The notes: generated by a model not told the origin, from the sequence alone. Positions 16,071 through 25,392 are shown, counted from the stretch's first letter. The stretch is DNA of 31,721 bases from an uncultured Eubacteriales bacterium (GCA_900549885.1 URQA01000012.1:1-31721), one strand, 5' to 3'. Translations and numbers: made by a program.

Positions 16071-16337
16071 TGCCCCAGAAGGGGCAACCTTTCCCGCCAG
16101 AACGCCGCAACTGTAGCCACACTTTCCGAGGTGTGCTACATTTCCGGCTGCCATCTGCTCCACAAAGGTATAACACACTAGACTTTCTGGGGAAAGTCGT
16201 GTGCCACGAAACCGCCGGTTTCTTTGGATTCTTCCAGTCAAAGGGAAACGCTGTTCCCCTTTGAAATTCCTTTGCCAATAGGGATGCTACTCGCCCCTAT
16301 TGGAAACCCAGCTCCAAAAGAGCTACCCCTTTGGAGC
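16071..16337. repeat. cluster of seven dissimilar hairpins
   Basis: Stems: TGCCCC/GGGGCA (16071-16086); a 10-bp stem with one bulge (16112-16140); CACAC plus GACTTTC with partners (16174-16203); GAAACC/GGTTTC (16208-16222); TCAAAGGGAA with a bulged partner (16238-16264); CCAATAGGG/CCCTATTGG (16275-16303); GCTCCAAA/TTTGGAGC (16311-16337). Apart from the stated bulges the stems pair perfectly. None is followed by a T run, so these are not ordinary terminators. A palindrome GCTAATTAGC follows at 16370-16379. The whole gap 15956-16554 has no plausible gene; it ends in the promoter of the next HTH gene. Confidence 0.75.
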
Positions 16338-16477
16338 ATTCTCATGTCCATGCATCAGCTATAACAACCGCTAATTAGCAGTGCAGCCGCTGTTCGTACA
16401 CATCCGAAAAATGGGAGATTGTTATCATTGCTGAACACATAATGAATCTATATTTGTTTTTGAACGCTAACATTTGT

Positions 16478-16506
16478 TTGAGTTTTTCGACATACCATGA
16501 TATGAT
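16478..16506 (+). promoter_or_regulatory. promoter of the cargo regulator and operon
   Basis: TTGAGT (16478-16483), a 17-base spacer and TATGAT (16501-16506), about 49 bases before the HTH start. It is the only good promoter I find upstream of the methyltransferase genes. Confidence 0.7.
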
Positions 16507-16554
16507 AAATCTTAAAGCAATACAGCAGATTAAAATGATAGTGAGGTCACAACT

Positions 16555-16758
16555 ATGGCTGTAAGCTACAAAAAATTATGGAAACTACTCATCGACCGAG
16601 ATCTGAAGAAGAAGGATCTCGAAACAATGGCCCGGGTAAGCCACTATACAATGAATAAGCTCACCCATGGCGATAATGTCACCACCGATGTACTGGGGCG
16701 GATTTGCAACGCCCTGGGCTGCTCATTGGACGACATTATGGAGTTTGTGGATGAGTAG
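16555..16758 (+). CDS. small Xre-type regulator (controller-like) of the cargo operon
   Basis: A 67-residue protein that is essentially one Cro/CI helix-turn-helix (LWKLLIDRDLKKKDLETMAR, HYTMNKLTHGDNV) ending in the CNALGCSLDDIMEF signature of the YozG-like group. It directly precedes the methyltransferase operon on the same strand, with a GTGAGG ribosome site. By analogy with controller proteins of restriction-modification systems, it may delay or limit the toxic nuclease genes until DNA is methylated; this is inference from size and position. Confidence 0.85.
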   Translation: MAVSYKKLWKLLIDRDLKKKDLETMARVSHYTMNKLTHGDNVTTDVLGRICNALGCSLDDIMEFVDE

Positions 16759-16787
16759 GCTTGCATCAACTGTGCTAAAATTTAGTA

Positions 16788-16814
16788 GAGCGCATATACG
16801 AAGAGAAGGCGCTC
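16788..16814 (+). other. small hairpin in the leader of the methyltransferase operon
   Basis: GAGCGC (16788-16793) pairs with GCGCTC (16809-16814) in the 79 bases between the HTH gene and the first methyltransferase, ending 6 bases before the AGGAAGG ribosome site. It could be an operator or a translation hairpin; no T run follows. Confidence 0.4.
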
Positions 16815-16837
16815 CATCCTAGGAAGGAACCGTGTTT

Positions 16838-18616
16838 ATGGATAACATAAAAGCTTTATATGCTAAACCGCTCCCATCTTCTCGATCTGGAGCCTTTTAT
16901 AATACATTCCCTTATCCGACTAAAATATCTCCCGAGGCTATTGCTGTCTATATAGCTTGTACTACTAATCCGGGAGACATTGTATTAGATGCTTTTGCTG
17001 GGAGCGGAAGCACGGGTATTGCGGCCCTTTTGTGTGAACATCCAACTAAACGCATGAAAGAGATTGCAAAAAGCCTAAATGTAACTCCTGTGTGGGGTGC
17101 CCGAAACGCTGTGTTATACGAAATCGGGACGTATGCCTCATTTGCGATAAAAACGATTCTAAGCAGAATAACCAATCATGAGTTTACTGAGGCCGTTGAT
17201 GGCTTTTTAAAAAAAGCGCAGGATCTCGTCGGTAAACTATATGAAGTGACAGACCCTGCTGGGGCAACAGGAACAATCCGATATATCATTTGGTCTGAGG
17301 TGTTGGTATGCCCTAACTGCCACGCCGAAATTTCCTACTTTGAGCGTGGCGCTTCTCGTAATCCGGTACAGTTCAAGGACGAGATTGTTTGCCCTCACTG
17401 TAAAAAGGTTCACCATATAGACGAGATGCCTTTTGCCACCGAAGAGTATTATGACAGATTGCTCCAGAGGCAAGCATCCCGGAAGAAGCGTATCCCAGCA
17501 TGGATTTACGGTACCACCAAAGGCTGTAACTGGGATCGAAAGGCTACGGAAGCGGATGTAGTTCGTGTCAAAGAAATTGAGGACAACTATCCCCTCAACG
17601 ATACGCCGCAAGAGATTCAGTGGGGGGAACTCCATCGTGCGGGCTATCATTATGGCATTACGCATTTGCACCACTTTTATACCGCCAGGAACTACATCGT
17701 AATGTCAAAGCTATGGAAACTGACGGAAACGTACGCTGAAAATATATCTGACGCCTTAAAGCTACTACTTCTGAGCTATAATGCCTCCCACTGCACTCTG
17801 ATGACCCGTGTGGTTGCAAAGAAAAAGGCCAAAGATTTTATATTGACCAGCGCTCAAAGTGGAGTATTGTATATCAGCAAGCTGCCGGTAGAAAAAAACA
17901 TTCTCCTTGGCCTCAAAAGGAAGGTTAAGCCCTTTGCTGAGACTTATACCATGTTGCAGGATTGTACTGGGCATGTTACGATACACAATAGTTCTAGCGC
18001 AAAGATGAATGAAAACGATAATAGCATTGATTTTGTGTTTACAGACCCACCGTTTGGGGATTTTATCCCCTATGCAGAAGTAAACCAGATCAATGAACTT
18101 TGGCTTAACAAAGTGACACGCCGCGAGGATGAGATCATAATCAGTGCTTCTCAGGGAAAGGATGTCCTGACTTATCAGAGGCTCTTGACGCAGGTTTTCA
18201 GCGAGATCAATCGTGTACTAAAGCCAACTCACTATGCCTCTATTGTCTTCCATGCAGCGAAAGCAAAAGTGTGGGACGCCTTCAGCGAGGCTGTTACTGG
18301 CGCGGGACTACAAATTGAGCTCACCAATATTCTGGATAAAACCCAAGCAAGCTTTAAACAAGTGGTGTCAGATGGATCTGTTCAAGGAGATCCGCTTTTC
18401 CTGCTCAAGAAAAGTTCAGCAAGGAAGCAAGTTTCACAGCTAACAGATGAAGATGTACTGTGTTCGCTCCTTACCGATCATATGACTGATCCAGACTTCG
18501 ATAACCGCACATGTTTTTCGTGGTATGTCAATCGCTGTATGAAATTGGGCGTGGATGTTAAAATGGATGCCAAGCAAGTTTACGAATTCTACAATTCTCA
18601 GAAAAAGGCCAAATAA
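16838..18616 (+). CDS. Zn-ribbon DNA methyltransferase (COG1743-like), cargo gene 1
   Basis: Predicted SAM-dependent DNA amino-methyltransferase of 592 residues. The SAM site comes first: FPYPTKISPEAIAVYI (about 24-39) and DAFAGSGSTG (51-60), then VLYEIG. A zinc-ribbon CPNC (158-161) and CPHC (185-188) opens a long insertion of about 240 residues, probably for target recognition. The catalytic motif IV DPPF comes last (403-406, in FTDPPFGDF). The order SAM site, insertion, catalytic motif, with the Zn-ribbon, fits the Zn-ribbon adenine methylases of COG1743. I chose ATG 16838 over GTG 16832 because AGGAAGG is at a better distance. The next gene starts one base after its stop. It probably modifies host DNA to protect it from the downstream nucleases. 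Confidence 0.85.
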   Translation: MDNIKALYAKPLPSSRSGAFYNTFPYPTKISPEAIAVYIACTTNPGDIVLDAFAGSGSTGIAALLCEHPTKRMKEIAKSLNVTPVWGARNAVLYEIGTYASFAIKTILSRITNHEFTEAVDGFLKKAQDLVGKLYEVTDPAGATGTIRYIIWSEVLVCPNCHAEISYFERGASRNPVQFKDEIVCPHCKKVHHIDEMPFATEEYYDRLLQRQASRKKRIPAWIYGTTKGCNWDRKATEADVVRVKEIEDNYPLNDTPQEIQWGELHRAGYHYGITHLHHFYTARNYIVMSKLWKLTETYAENISDALKLLLLSYNASHCTLMTRVVAKKKAKDFILTSAQSGVLYISKLPVEKNILLGLKRKVKPFAETYTMLQDCTGHVTIHNSSSAKMNENDNSIDFVFTDPPFGDFIPYAEVNQINELWLNKVTRREDEIIISASQGKDVLTYQRLLTQVFSEINRVLKPTHYASIVFHAAKAKVWDAFSEAVTGAGLQIELTNILDKTQASFKQVVSDGSVQGDPLFLLKKSSARKQVSQLTDEDVLCSLLTDHMTDPDFDNRTCFSWYVNRCMKLGVDVKMDAKQVYEFYNSQKKAK

Positions 18617-18617
18617 T

Positions 18618-20597
18618 ATGAAAAAACCAAGTAGTACATTCTCTCATCAAAAGCGATTTGGGCAGTACTTCTCTGGGGATAAAGTGGCGGCATTATTGTC
18701 GCTACTATTGCCGCAAGGGCTGCAGTATTGTTCTATTATCGACCCAATGGTAGGCAAAGGCGATTTGCTTAGTGCCGTTGTTGCTAAAGCTACAAAAAAT
18801 GTCCAAATGCTCGGTGTGGAAATTGATGAGCCTGTTGCTATAGCATGCCAAAAAAGATTACCTCAAGCGAACATCATCTGTGAAGATGCCTTTCAAAGTA
18901 AAGCTGTCATTACAGAAAAAGGGTGGGATTTGGTTATTACAAATCCTCCGTATGTACGCTATCAGCTTCAGAATGACGATAATAGCGTGATGCCAACCGG
19001 GAACGCCATTAGAGACAATCTCTTTACGTTACTGAACCAGCTTTCTTATCTTGATGCCGAAGAGAAACAATTGCTGCTTCAAATCACTCAGAATTACTCA
19101 GGGCTATCTGATATGGCAGTACCATCATGGATCCTATGCGCCTCGCTCGTCAAAGCTGGCGGAATTTTAGCAATGGTAGTGCCTGAGACCTGGCTAAACC
19201 GCGAATACGCAAAGCCCATTCAGTATCTTTTACTTAAGACCTTCGATGTACTAACTATAGCAAGGGACGTGAATGCTTGTTGGTTCGATAACGCTCTAGT
19301 ACGGACATGTCTTATTGTTGCTAAAAAGAAGAAGATTGTTCCCCTGTCTGAGACATCAGGCGAGAAAACACTATTTGTTGATTTAGGGGCAGGGCTCGTG
19401 GGAGAGCGCTCCTTAGTTGATAATTTAACATGGAATGGTCTATCAGGAGAAAAAGCTCTTATAGACTTGTTGACCAGCAAGGTAAATGCTGCAGACAACG
19501 ACTTTGTACTAGAAAGCAGAAGCACCATGTCGTTATTTCCTCAGATGCTGGCCTCTCAACGTATACCGAAGTGGATGTCATCGGGAGATTTTCAGGCACA
19601 AAATAACGCCTCCCAACTTCCACGGGAATTAGACAGCATATTGAATAGTGTCCCTGAGCAAGCGTACATGACACTCGGTGATTTGAGAATACATTGTGGA
19701 CAGGGACTACGCTCTGGCGCGAACGAATTCTTTTATCTCGAGATTGCTGGTGAAGCTGATGATAAATATTCGCTGTTCACGAGCAAATGGTTTGGGAGAG
19801 GGAGAACGATTGAGGTTCCCAAAAAGTTTATCATTCGCTGTGTGCAGAATCGCCGCCAAGTAACTGGGCTTGTAGCAAACCCGCAAACATTAGAAACAGG
19901 CGTGCTATATTTACAGGATCATATACGTCCTCAAGATTTTAATGTCTGTACACATAACGCAGCAGAACGATATAAAGTACTACCAAGCGCACTGAATGAC
20001 TATATTTCCACAGCAGAAAAGTATAAAAATCCAAGAGGAATATCTTTCAGAGAGTACAGCGCGGTAAAGCCAAATGAAAAAAAGATCAATTCTAAATATG
20101 AGCGGTTCTGGTATATGCTACCGCAATTAGCCCCAAGACATCTCCCCAATCTTTGCATCACTCGTGTCAGTTCAACTGCCGCAGATTGTGTTTATATCCC
20201 TCAATCGGAGGAAAATCCTATCGCAGTAGATGCGAACTTTGTCACTCTTTGGGGTAGCTCAGAAGAAACCATTAAAATTTGTTTGGCACTTTTGAACTCG
20301 ACATGGAGCAAGTGTTATCTGGAGCTACTCTGCACGGTAATGGGCGGTGGCGCACTTAAAATCGAAGCAAGTCATGTACGCCAGTTGCTATTTCCTAAAT
20401 TAAACCGCCGCCAACTTCAGCGACTCTCAAAATACGGTATAGCGATAGCGAAGAGGCAAAAGATTACTCCAGAACTGCGCAATGCTATTGATGCCACTAT
20501 TTTGGAATCATTTACTGATGAAGAAAGCCTATTGATGCAGATCAGAGCACTGCTCCGAAAAAAACTTAATGAAAGGGGTGCCAAATATGAACTATAA
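18618..20597 (+). CDS. Eco57I/TaqI-type adenine-specific DNA methyltransferase, cargo gene 2
   Basis: A 659-residue gamma-class N6-adenine methyltransferase. FGQYFS (14-19) is motif X, IDPMVGKGDLL (41-51) is the SAM-binding motif I, and TNPPYVRYQ (NPPY at 109-112) is the catalytic motif IV; VVPETWLNREY is a later conserved block. The C-terminal half (about 340-600) looks like a target-recognition domain of the HsdM/TaqI kind. An in-frame ATG at 18555 lies inside gene 1; the ATG at 18618, one base after the gene 1 stop, is the natural start. The gene ends inside the start of gene 3 (11-base overlap), so translation is coupled. No nuclease motif is seen, so it should be a pure methylase. Confidence 0.9.
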   Translation: MKKPSSTFSHQKRFGQYFSGDKVAALLSLLLPQGLQYCSIIDPMVGKGDLLSAVVAKATKNVQMLGVEIDEPVAIACQKRLPQANIICEDAFQSKAVITEKGWDLVITNPPYVRYQLQNDDNSVMPTGNAIRDNLFTLLNQLSYLDAEEKQLLLQITQNYSGLSDMAVPSWILCASLVKAGGILAMVVPETWLNREYAKPIQYLLLKTFDVLTIARDVNACWFDNALVRTCLIVAKKKKIVPLSETSGEKTLFVDLGAGLVGERSLVDNLTWNGLSGEKALIDLLTSKVNAADNDFVLESRSTMSLFPQMLASQRIPKWMSSGDFQAQNNASQLPRELDSILNSVPEQAYMTLGDLRIHCGQGLRSGANEFFYLEIAGEADDKYSLFTSKWFGRGRTIEVPKKFIIRCVQNRRQVTGLVANPQTLETGVLYLQDHIRPQDFNVCTHNAAERYKVLPSALNDYISTAEKYKNPRGISFREYSAVKPNEKKINSKYERFWYMLPQLAPRHLPNLCITRVSSTAADCVYIPQSEENPIAVDANFVTLWGSSEETIKICLALLNSTWSKCYLELLCTVMGGGALKIEASHVRQLLFPKLNRRQLQRLSKYGIAIAKRQKITPELRNAIDATILESFTDEESLLMQIRALLRKKLNERGAKYEL

Positions 20598-23500
20598 CGA
20601 ACTCAAGGATTTTGCTCATCACGCTCAAGCAATGATTTCTTCTGGAGCGGTCGAGGATCGGCTGCGCCATTATCTGTCCTCGAAGCTTCCTAGTATTTTC
20701 CCAGATTCTCCGTGGTGGATTCAGGCTCACATGGATGGAACAGAAGCCCATGTCCGTTTCTCTGCTGGGCATAGAAACCGTGAGGGGTTTGTTGATGCGG
20801 TTGTCGGTAAAACTGCTATTGAATATGAGAAAAATCTCACTCAACAGGTTATCTTTGATGAGGGATATCATCAGGTTAAAGAATACTGTGCGGCACTGCA
20901 CAACATTGGTATCCCAGCGGAAGAAATCCTTGGGGTACTTTCTGACACTGTTCGATGGTACGGATATTCGGTTACTATTGTTGGGGATGTAGAGGATGGT
21001 CACTTGTATGGCCCTGATAATATCGAACTGACCCAAACGGCAACTGTTGATCTGTCACGGGAAACTGATGAAGAGTTTCGTAGATTTGGGGCGTTTGTCA
21101 GCCAGTTTCTTGACCGAGAGCAGTCCAGACTGCTGAATGCCAGTACACTCGTCACAGATTTTGGTATGGATAGCAGCTTTTATAGCCAAAACATTTCCGT
21201 ATTTAGGAATACCATCACCAGAGCAATGAGTGAAAAGCCTGACTATGCGGCGCTGATTCAGCAGGTTTGGCAAAACTTCATTGCTTATCTTGGGGTATCT
21301 GATTACGGCAGATTTTCTGTTGAGACATACATCAACGAGTTTTATTTGGTTACAGTCGCTAAAATCATCTGCGTTAATGTCATGGCGGGAGAGCCAGTGA
21401 TAAGCGATACCAATGAAATTAAAAAAATCCTCAACGGTGAGTATTTCACAAGGCAAAATGTCTTTAGCCTCGTGGATTACGATTACTTTGGCTGGCTCAA
21501 TAATAGCCCTTATGTGGAGCAGATTGTTGGTAGTGTTGTCGAATTGCAGCACAGATTGGTTGCCTATGATTTCTCACGCGTGGGAGAAACCGATATTTTT
21601 GGCCGTTTGTTGGCACAACTTGCTAATAAAGAGCATCGCTTGATGCTGGGGCAGGAGTTTACGCCGCACTGGGTTGCCCAAGACATTGTAGAATATAATA
21701 TGGATTTACTGACCGGAAATTCTCCGCGCATTGTAGATATGTGCTGTGGATCTGGTGTATTCCTTATTGAGTCGATAAAGGCAGTACGGCGGCAGTATGA
21801 TATCGTCCCAGAACGATATTCTACGGAAAAAGATGATATCGTTTTCTCTTGCGTTATGGGATTTGATATCGATCCGTTGGCGGTCATGCTGGCAAAGGTT
21901 AACTGGGTTATGGCCATGCGAGATCTTTTCTCGGTTCATCATGGAGATATCACAGTTCCAATTTACCACGCCGATTCGCTGTTCGTTGCTACGCCCATAA
22001 CGCATCAAATGCCGGATGACGATAATGACGCATATATCCTTCGTTTTGCCCACCACGAAGTATCTCTGCCTGCTTTTCTACTGTCGCCGGAACGCCGAAA
22101 GGTGTTTGATGCCTTTATGGCGAAAGTCTACCGTTTAGCTATGGCAAGGGCCTCTGAAGTCGAGACTCCAATTGAACCTGCTGCCGTTAATAGATTGATT
22201 GATGCTGTGGAAACAGATAGCGAAATTACGCTTTCTGACGAAGAACGTCAGGCCCTTTTACCTTCAGCGCGTCAATTGATTGAGGAACTGGAACGCTTGC
22301 AAAGAGAAGGCCGCAATGGTATATGGTACTTTATCATCTGCAATAGTTACCGTCCCGGACTTACAGGGCAACAGTTTAACTGCATTGTTTCCAATCCGCC
22401 GTGGATGGCAATGAGCAAATTGGCGGATAATCCTTACAAGACTACGCTCCAAGGAATTGCTCGGCGGTATGGAATCAAACCTGTTGGTGCCTCACACCCG
22501 CACATGGAGCTTGCCACAATTTTCTTGTTAAGTGCTGTCAATCGTTACTTAGAAGACGGTGCTCGATGGAGCTGCGTTATGCCCGGAAGCCTTTTGAACG
22601 GCTTAAACCACGAACCATTGCGAAGCGAAAAGTATCGCTCGTCCGATATAGCTTTGCCACTACAATTTGATGCGATATGGGAATTACCCCAGAATACATT
22701 CAAGAATAAGGCCATTGTCCTTTCTGGAAAGAAAGACGATTCGCCATCACCTGATGTACTTGATGGGCGAGTTTATACGGATGTTGGAGTTTATGAAGAG
22801 GTGCATTATACTCTAAACCGCCAAGGTAATCGGAGCGCTTGGACAAATAAGGGGCGCGATGTGGAAGTGGCCGATATCCTCGGCGACAATGCATTAAAGT
22901 TCTCTCAGGGTTGTGACCTGTTCCCCCGGACTGCCCTCTTCCATAAGTTTGTAGAACGGCCAAACGGGAATTGGGACATTGCTCCGATTGAGCGGACAAG
23001 CAATTTGTGGTATCTCGTGAACGATCAGAAGAAAGCCAGTTGCAATGGCTTGGCCGCGGAGAATGTAGATAAAAGCTATATTTTTGACGCATTTATCTCC
23101 AAGCATCTTTCTCCATTTTATATGGCTACTCCGGCTAAGGTGTTAATGCCCGGAAAGAAAGTAAATGGTCAGTGGAAAGCAATTTCTGCTACTGACAGAG
23201 CTTTGATGAATGCCAGTACAGCCTATATATTCAACCAAATTGAGGAAGATGCGAACACCCCATCTTCTCTGGCAACTTATTTGTACGACACCATCAATAT
23301 TTATGGCAAACTAGACAAGCAGAACTTTTTTGAGAAAAATTGGTTGGTGTTCTCAAGTGCGAGTGGTGCGAATCCTTGTGCCGCCTACATTTCGCTCGAA
23401 ACGCTTGAGAGTTCTCGGCTGATTATTGACCAAACCTTATACTGGTATCTTGCAGATACTGAAGATGAAGCCATTTATATTGTCGGTTTGCTTAATAGCG

Positions 23501-23808
23501 ATGCACTGTCGGATGCTATTAAAGACTTCCAGCCAGAAGGAGGATTCGGAAAACGGCACATACACACGTTGCCATATAAGATTATTCCCAAGTATGACAA
23601 CGAGGATGCTACTCATATTGAGGTAATCTCTAGGACGCGAGAGTTGATGAGAGAGTGGGCTGCGCTGTGCCGTGAGGGTGAATATGCGAATCTGCTTCAG
23701 CCTAACAGTAGCTCCCTCAGCAGCAGAAGGCGGCGGCAACAATCGGCGATCCGAAGCCTTGGAACATATGCAGGATATGAAGCCGCTTGCCACGCGATTT
23801 TAGGATAA
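20587..23808 (+). CDS. type IIG-like protein: nuclease-like N-terminus fused to DNA methyltransferase, cargo gene 3
   Basis: A 1073-residue fusion. The N-terminus looks like a PD-(D/E)XK nuclease fold: Asp70 (GFVDAVVG), then IEYEKNL with Glu79 and Glu81, then the helix HQVKEYCAAL. The usual lysine is replaced by Glu81 with Lys82 next to it, so activity is open. A helical linker (about 180-350) leads to the methyltransferase: GQEFTP (355-360), DMCCGSGVFL (384-393), GFDIDP (425-430) and catalytic NPPW (603-606). The C-terminal 400 residues should hold target recognition. This layout matches type IIG/PglX-like enzymes. Start ATG 20587 has AAAGGGG 7 bases upstream. It could restrict unmodified DNA itself or only methylate while the next two genes cut. 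Confidence 0.85.
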   Translation: MNYNELKDFAHHAQAMISSGAVEDRLRHYLSSKLPSIFPDSPWWIQAHMDGTEAHVRFSAGHRNREGFVDAVVGKTAIEYEKNLTQQVIFDEGYHQVKEYCAALHNIGIPAEEILGVLSDTVRWYGYSVTIVGDVEDGHLYGPDNIELTQTATVDLSRETDEEFRRFGAFVSQFLDREQSRLLNASTLVTDFGMDSSFYSQNISVFRNTITRAMSEKPDYAALIQQVWQNFIAYLGVSDYGRFSVETYINEFYLVTVAKIICVNVMAGEPVISDTNEIKKILNGEYFTRQNVFSLVDYDYFGWLNNSPYVEQIVGSVVELQHRLVAYDFSRVGETDIFGRLLAQLANKEHRLMLGQEFTPHWVAQDIVEYNMDLLTGNSPRIVDMCCGSGVFLIESIKAVRRQYDIVPERYSTEKDDIVFSCVMGFDIDPLAVMLAKVNWVMAMRDLFSVHHGDITVPIYHADSLFVATPITHQMPDDDNDAYILRFAHHEVSLPAFLLSPERRKVFDAFMAKVYRLAMARASEVETPIEPAAVNRLIDAVETDSEITLSDEERQALLPSARQLIEELERLQREGRNGIWYFIICNSYRPGLTGQQFNCIVSNPPWMAMSKLADNPYKTTLQGIARRYGIKPVGASHPHMELATIFLLSAVNRYLEDGARWSCVMPGSLLNGLNHEPLRSEKYRSSDIALPLQFDAIWELPQNTFKNKAIVLSGKKDDSPSPDVLDGRVYTDVGVYEEVHYTLNRQGNRSAWTNKGRDVEVADILGDNALKFSQGCDLFPRTALFHKFVERPNGNWDIAPIERTSNLWYLVNDQKKASCNGLAAENVDKSYIFDAFISKHLSPFYMATPAKVLMPGKKVNGQWKAISATDRALMNASTAYIFNQIEEDANTPSSLATYLYDTINIYGKLDKQNFFEKNWLVFSSASGANPCAAYISLETLESSRLIIDQTLYWYLADTEDEAIYIVGLLNSDALSDAIKDFQPEGGFGKRHIHTLPYKIIPKYDNEDATHIEVISRTRELMREWAALCREGEYANLLQPNSSSLSSRRRRQQSAIRSLGTYAGYEAACHAILG

Positions 23809-23823
23809 AGCGAGGACGATACA

Positions 23824-25392
23824 ATGGCTTCAATTATAACAAAAATTCGGCTTATCAATTTTAGACGATTTAGCGATTACACCGTGACACCTAATGAGAA
23901 AATCAATATTCTTGTGGGCGATAACGAAGTTGGAAAAAGTAGTATCCTCGAGGCTATTGATTTGGTTGCTGGCGGAAATGTGCGTAGAGTGGAATCAATC
24001 GGTCTAGATCGGTTAATCAATATTGAAGCCGTAAAAAAGTTCAACTCTGGACGGAGAACCTTTGAAAACCTCCCTGTTCTCAGAATCGAGTTGTACTTAT
24101 CGGGTGACAACTTTGATTTTACAATGTGCGGCAAAAATAACACAGACGGAACAGAGTGTGACGGGATTCGTTTGGTGTGCGAACCAAATCCAGATTACCG
24201 AGCGGAGATAACAGCCGTTTTGTCGGCAGAATCTGGTTATTTTCCGTACGACTACTACTCGATCCGCTTCTCCACTTTCGCGGATGAGGGTTATACTGGC
24301 TACAAAAAGAAAATCCGTAGTATTCTCATAGATAGCTCTACTATGAACTCTGAGTATGCGACTACTGACTTTGTGCGCCGAATGTACATGCGATACACCG
24401 AGCAAGATATAAAAGAGCGCGCAAACCATAAAAATAGTTACCGCCAGATGCGGACTAACTTCCAAGCAGATAGCCTAAAAGCCCTGAATGAGCGGTTACC
24501 TGCTGACAAACACTATGCGTTTGGATTAAAGAGCGGATCTGCCATGGGACTCGAGTCGGACTTAATGATCTATGAGGATGAAATTGGGATTGATAGCAAA
24601 GGTACCGGCAAACAAATCTTTATAAAGACAGATTTTGCACTTGAACGCTCTGGTGAGAATATTGACGTCATTCTTGTCGAAGAACCAGAAAACCACCTGA
24701 GTCCAGTTAACCTTCGCAAATTGATTCAGCGAGTATCTGACACACAAAGCGGGCAACTTTTTATTACAACACACAACAGTCTGATTAGTACCCGGTTAGA
24801 GTTGAAGAACCTTTTAATCATGCATATCAATGGCACGGATAAACCGATTATGCTGAAGGATCTGTGTGACGAAACGGCCAAGTATTTTATGAAAGCCCCT
24901 CCTGCTAGCATTATAGAATTTGCACTTGCGAAAAAGGCCATTTTGGTTGAAGGCCCATCCGAATATATGTTGATGGAGAAGTTTTACGAAACATGCGCAG
25001 GATGCTCCCCAGAATCTGACGGTATCCATATTATCGACGTGCGCGGGTTGAGTTTCAAACGATATCTCGATATCGCAAAATTAACTGGCTGTAAGGTCGC
25101 CGTCATAACAGATAACGATACGGATTATCGGAAGAACTGTGTGGACAAGTATAGTGATTATGCGTCCAATCCTAATATAAAGATTTTTTATGAGGCTGAT
25201 GATGCAAAGCGAACTTTTGAATTTATCCTCTATGGGGATAATCCAGCGCTATGCGATACGCTGTTTGACTCGCCTGCCTTGGGTTACATGCTGAGCAATA
25301 AAACAGAAGCCGCATATGCGCTACTGTCTCAAGATGATCAGATAGTAGTCCCTGACTATATGAAGAAGGGGATCAAATGGATAAGAGAGTAA
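23824..25392 (+). CDS. OLD-family ATPase/TOPRIM nuclease, GajA-like, cargo gene 4
   Basis: A 522-residue protein of the overcoming-lysogenization-defect family. The ABC/SMC-type ATPase half has Walker A GDNEVGKSS (32-40), Walker B with D-loop DVILVEEPENHLSP (281-294) and the H-loop ITTHNS. The TOPRIM half has the metal-binding Glu in ILVEGPSEY (Glu376) and the acidic cluster TDNDTD (429-434). Such proteins nick or cut DNA and sense nucleotides; GajA of Gabija is the best-known case with a UvrD partner. It starts 15 bases after gene 3 with a GCGAGGA site, and overlaps the helicase gene by 16 bases. Both the domain order and the partner gene support a Gabija-like role; close identity to GajA cannot be judged here. 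Confidence 0.9.
   Translation: MASIITKIRLINFRRFSDYTVTPNEKINILVGDNEVGKSSILEAIDLVAGGNVRRVESIGLDRLINIEAVKKFNSGRRTFENLPVLRIELYLSGDNFDFTMCGKNNTDGTECDGIRLVCEPNPDYRAEITAVLSAESGYFPYDYYSIRFSTFADEGYTGYKKKIRSILIDSSTMNSEYATTDFVRRMYMRYTEQDIKERANHKNSYRQMRTNFQADSLKALNERLPADKHYAFGLKSGSAMGLESDLMIYEDEIGIDSKGTGKQIFIKTDFALERSGENIDVILVEEPENHLSPVNLRKLIQRVSDTQSGQLFITTHNSLISTRLELKNLLIMHINGTDKPIMLKDLCDETAKYFMKAPPASIIEFALAKKAILVEGPSEYMLMEKFYETCAGCSPESDGIHIIDVRGLSFKRYLDIAKLTGCKVAVITDNDTDYRKNCVDKYSDYASNPNIKIFYEADDAKRTFEFILYGDNPALCDTLFDSPALGYMLSNKTEAAYALLSQDDQIVVPDYMKKGIKWIRE

Noticed and set aside
15986..16264. Plus-strand open frame of 92 codons after the sigma factor
   Set aside because: It has no ribosome site and spans several perfect hairpins; pairing explains the sequence better than coding.
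15820..16278. Minus-strand open frame of 152 codons
   Set aside because: It is antisense to sigma region 4 and runs through the hairpin cluster. It has no good start signal, and its composition (many Ser, Pro, Arg, Trp) looks non-biological. I recall similar annotated products in other elements, but take those as artefacts of the same structured DNA.
18555..18617. Upstream ATG of the second methyltransferase
   Set aside because: It lies inside the first methyltransferase gene, lacks a ribosome site and adds residues not expected in the family. The ATG one base after the first gene's stop is preferred.
16838..23808. BREX or DISARM system
   Set aside because: The third protein resembles PglX in layout, but there is no PglZ phosphatase, BrxC-like ATPase, DrmA/DrmB or SNF2 helicase in the window.
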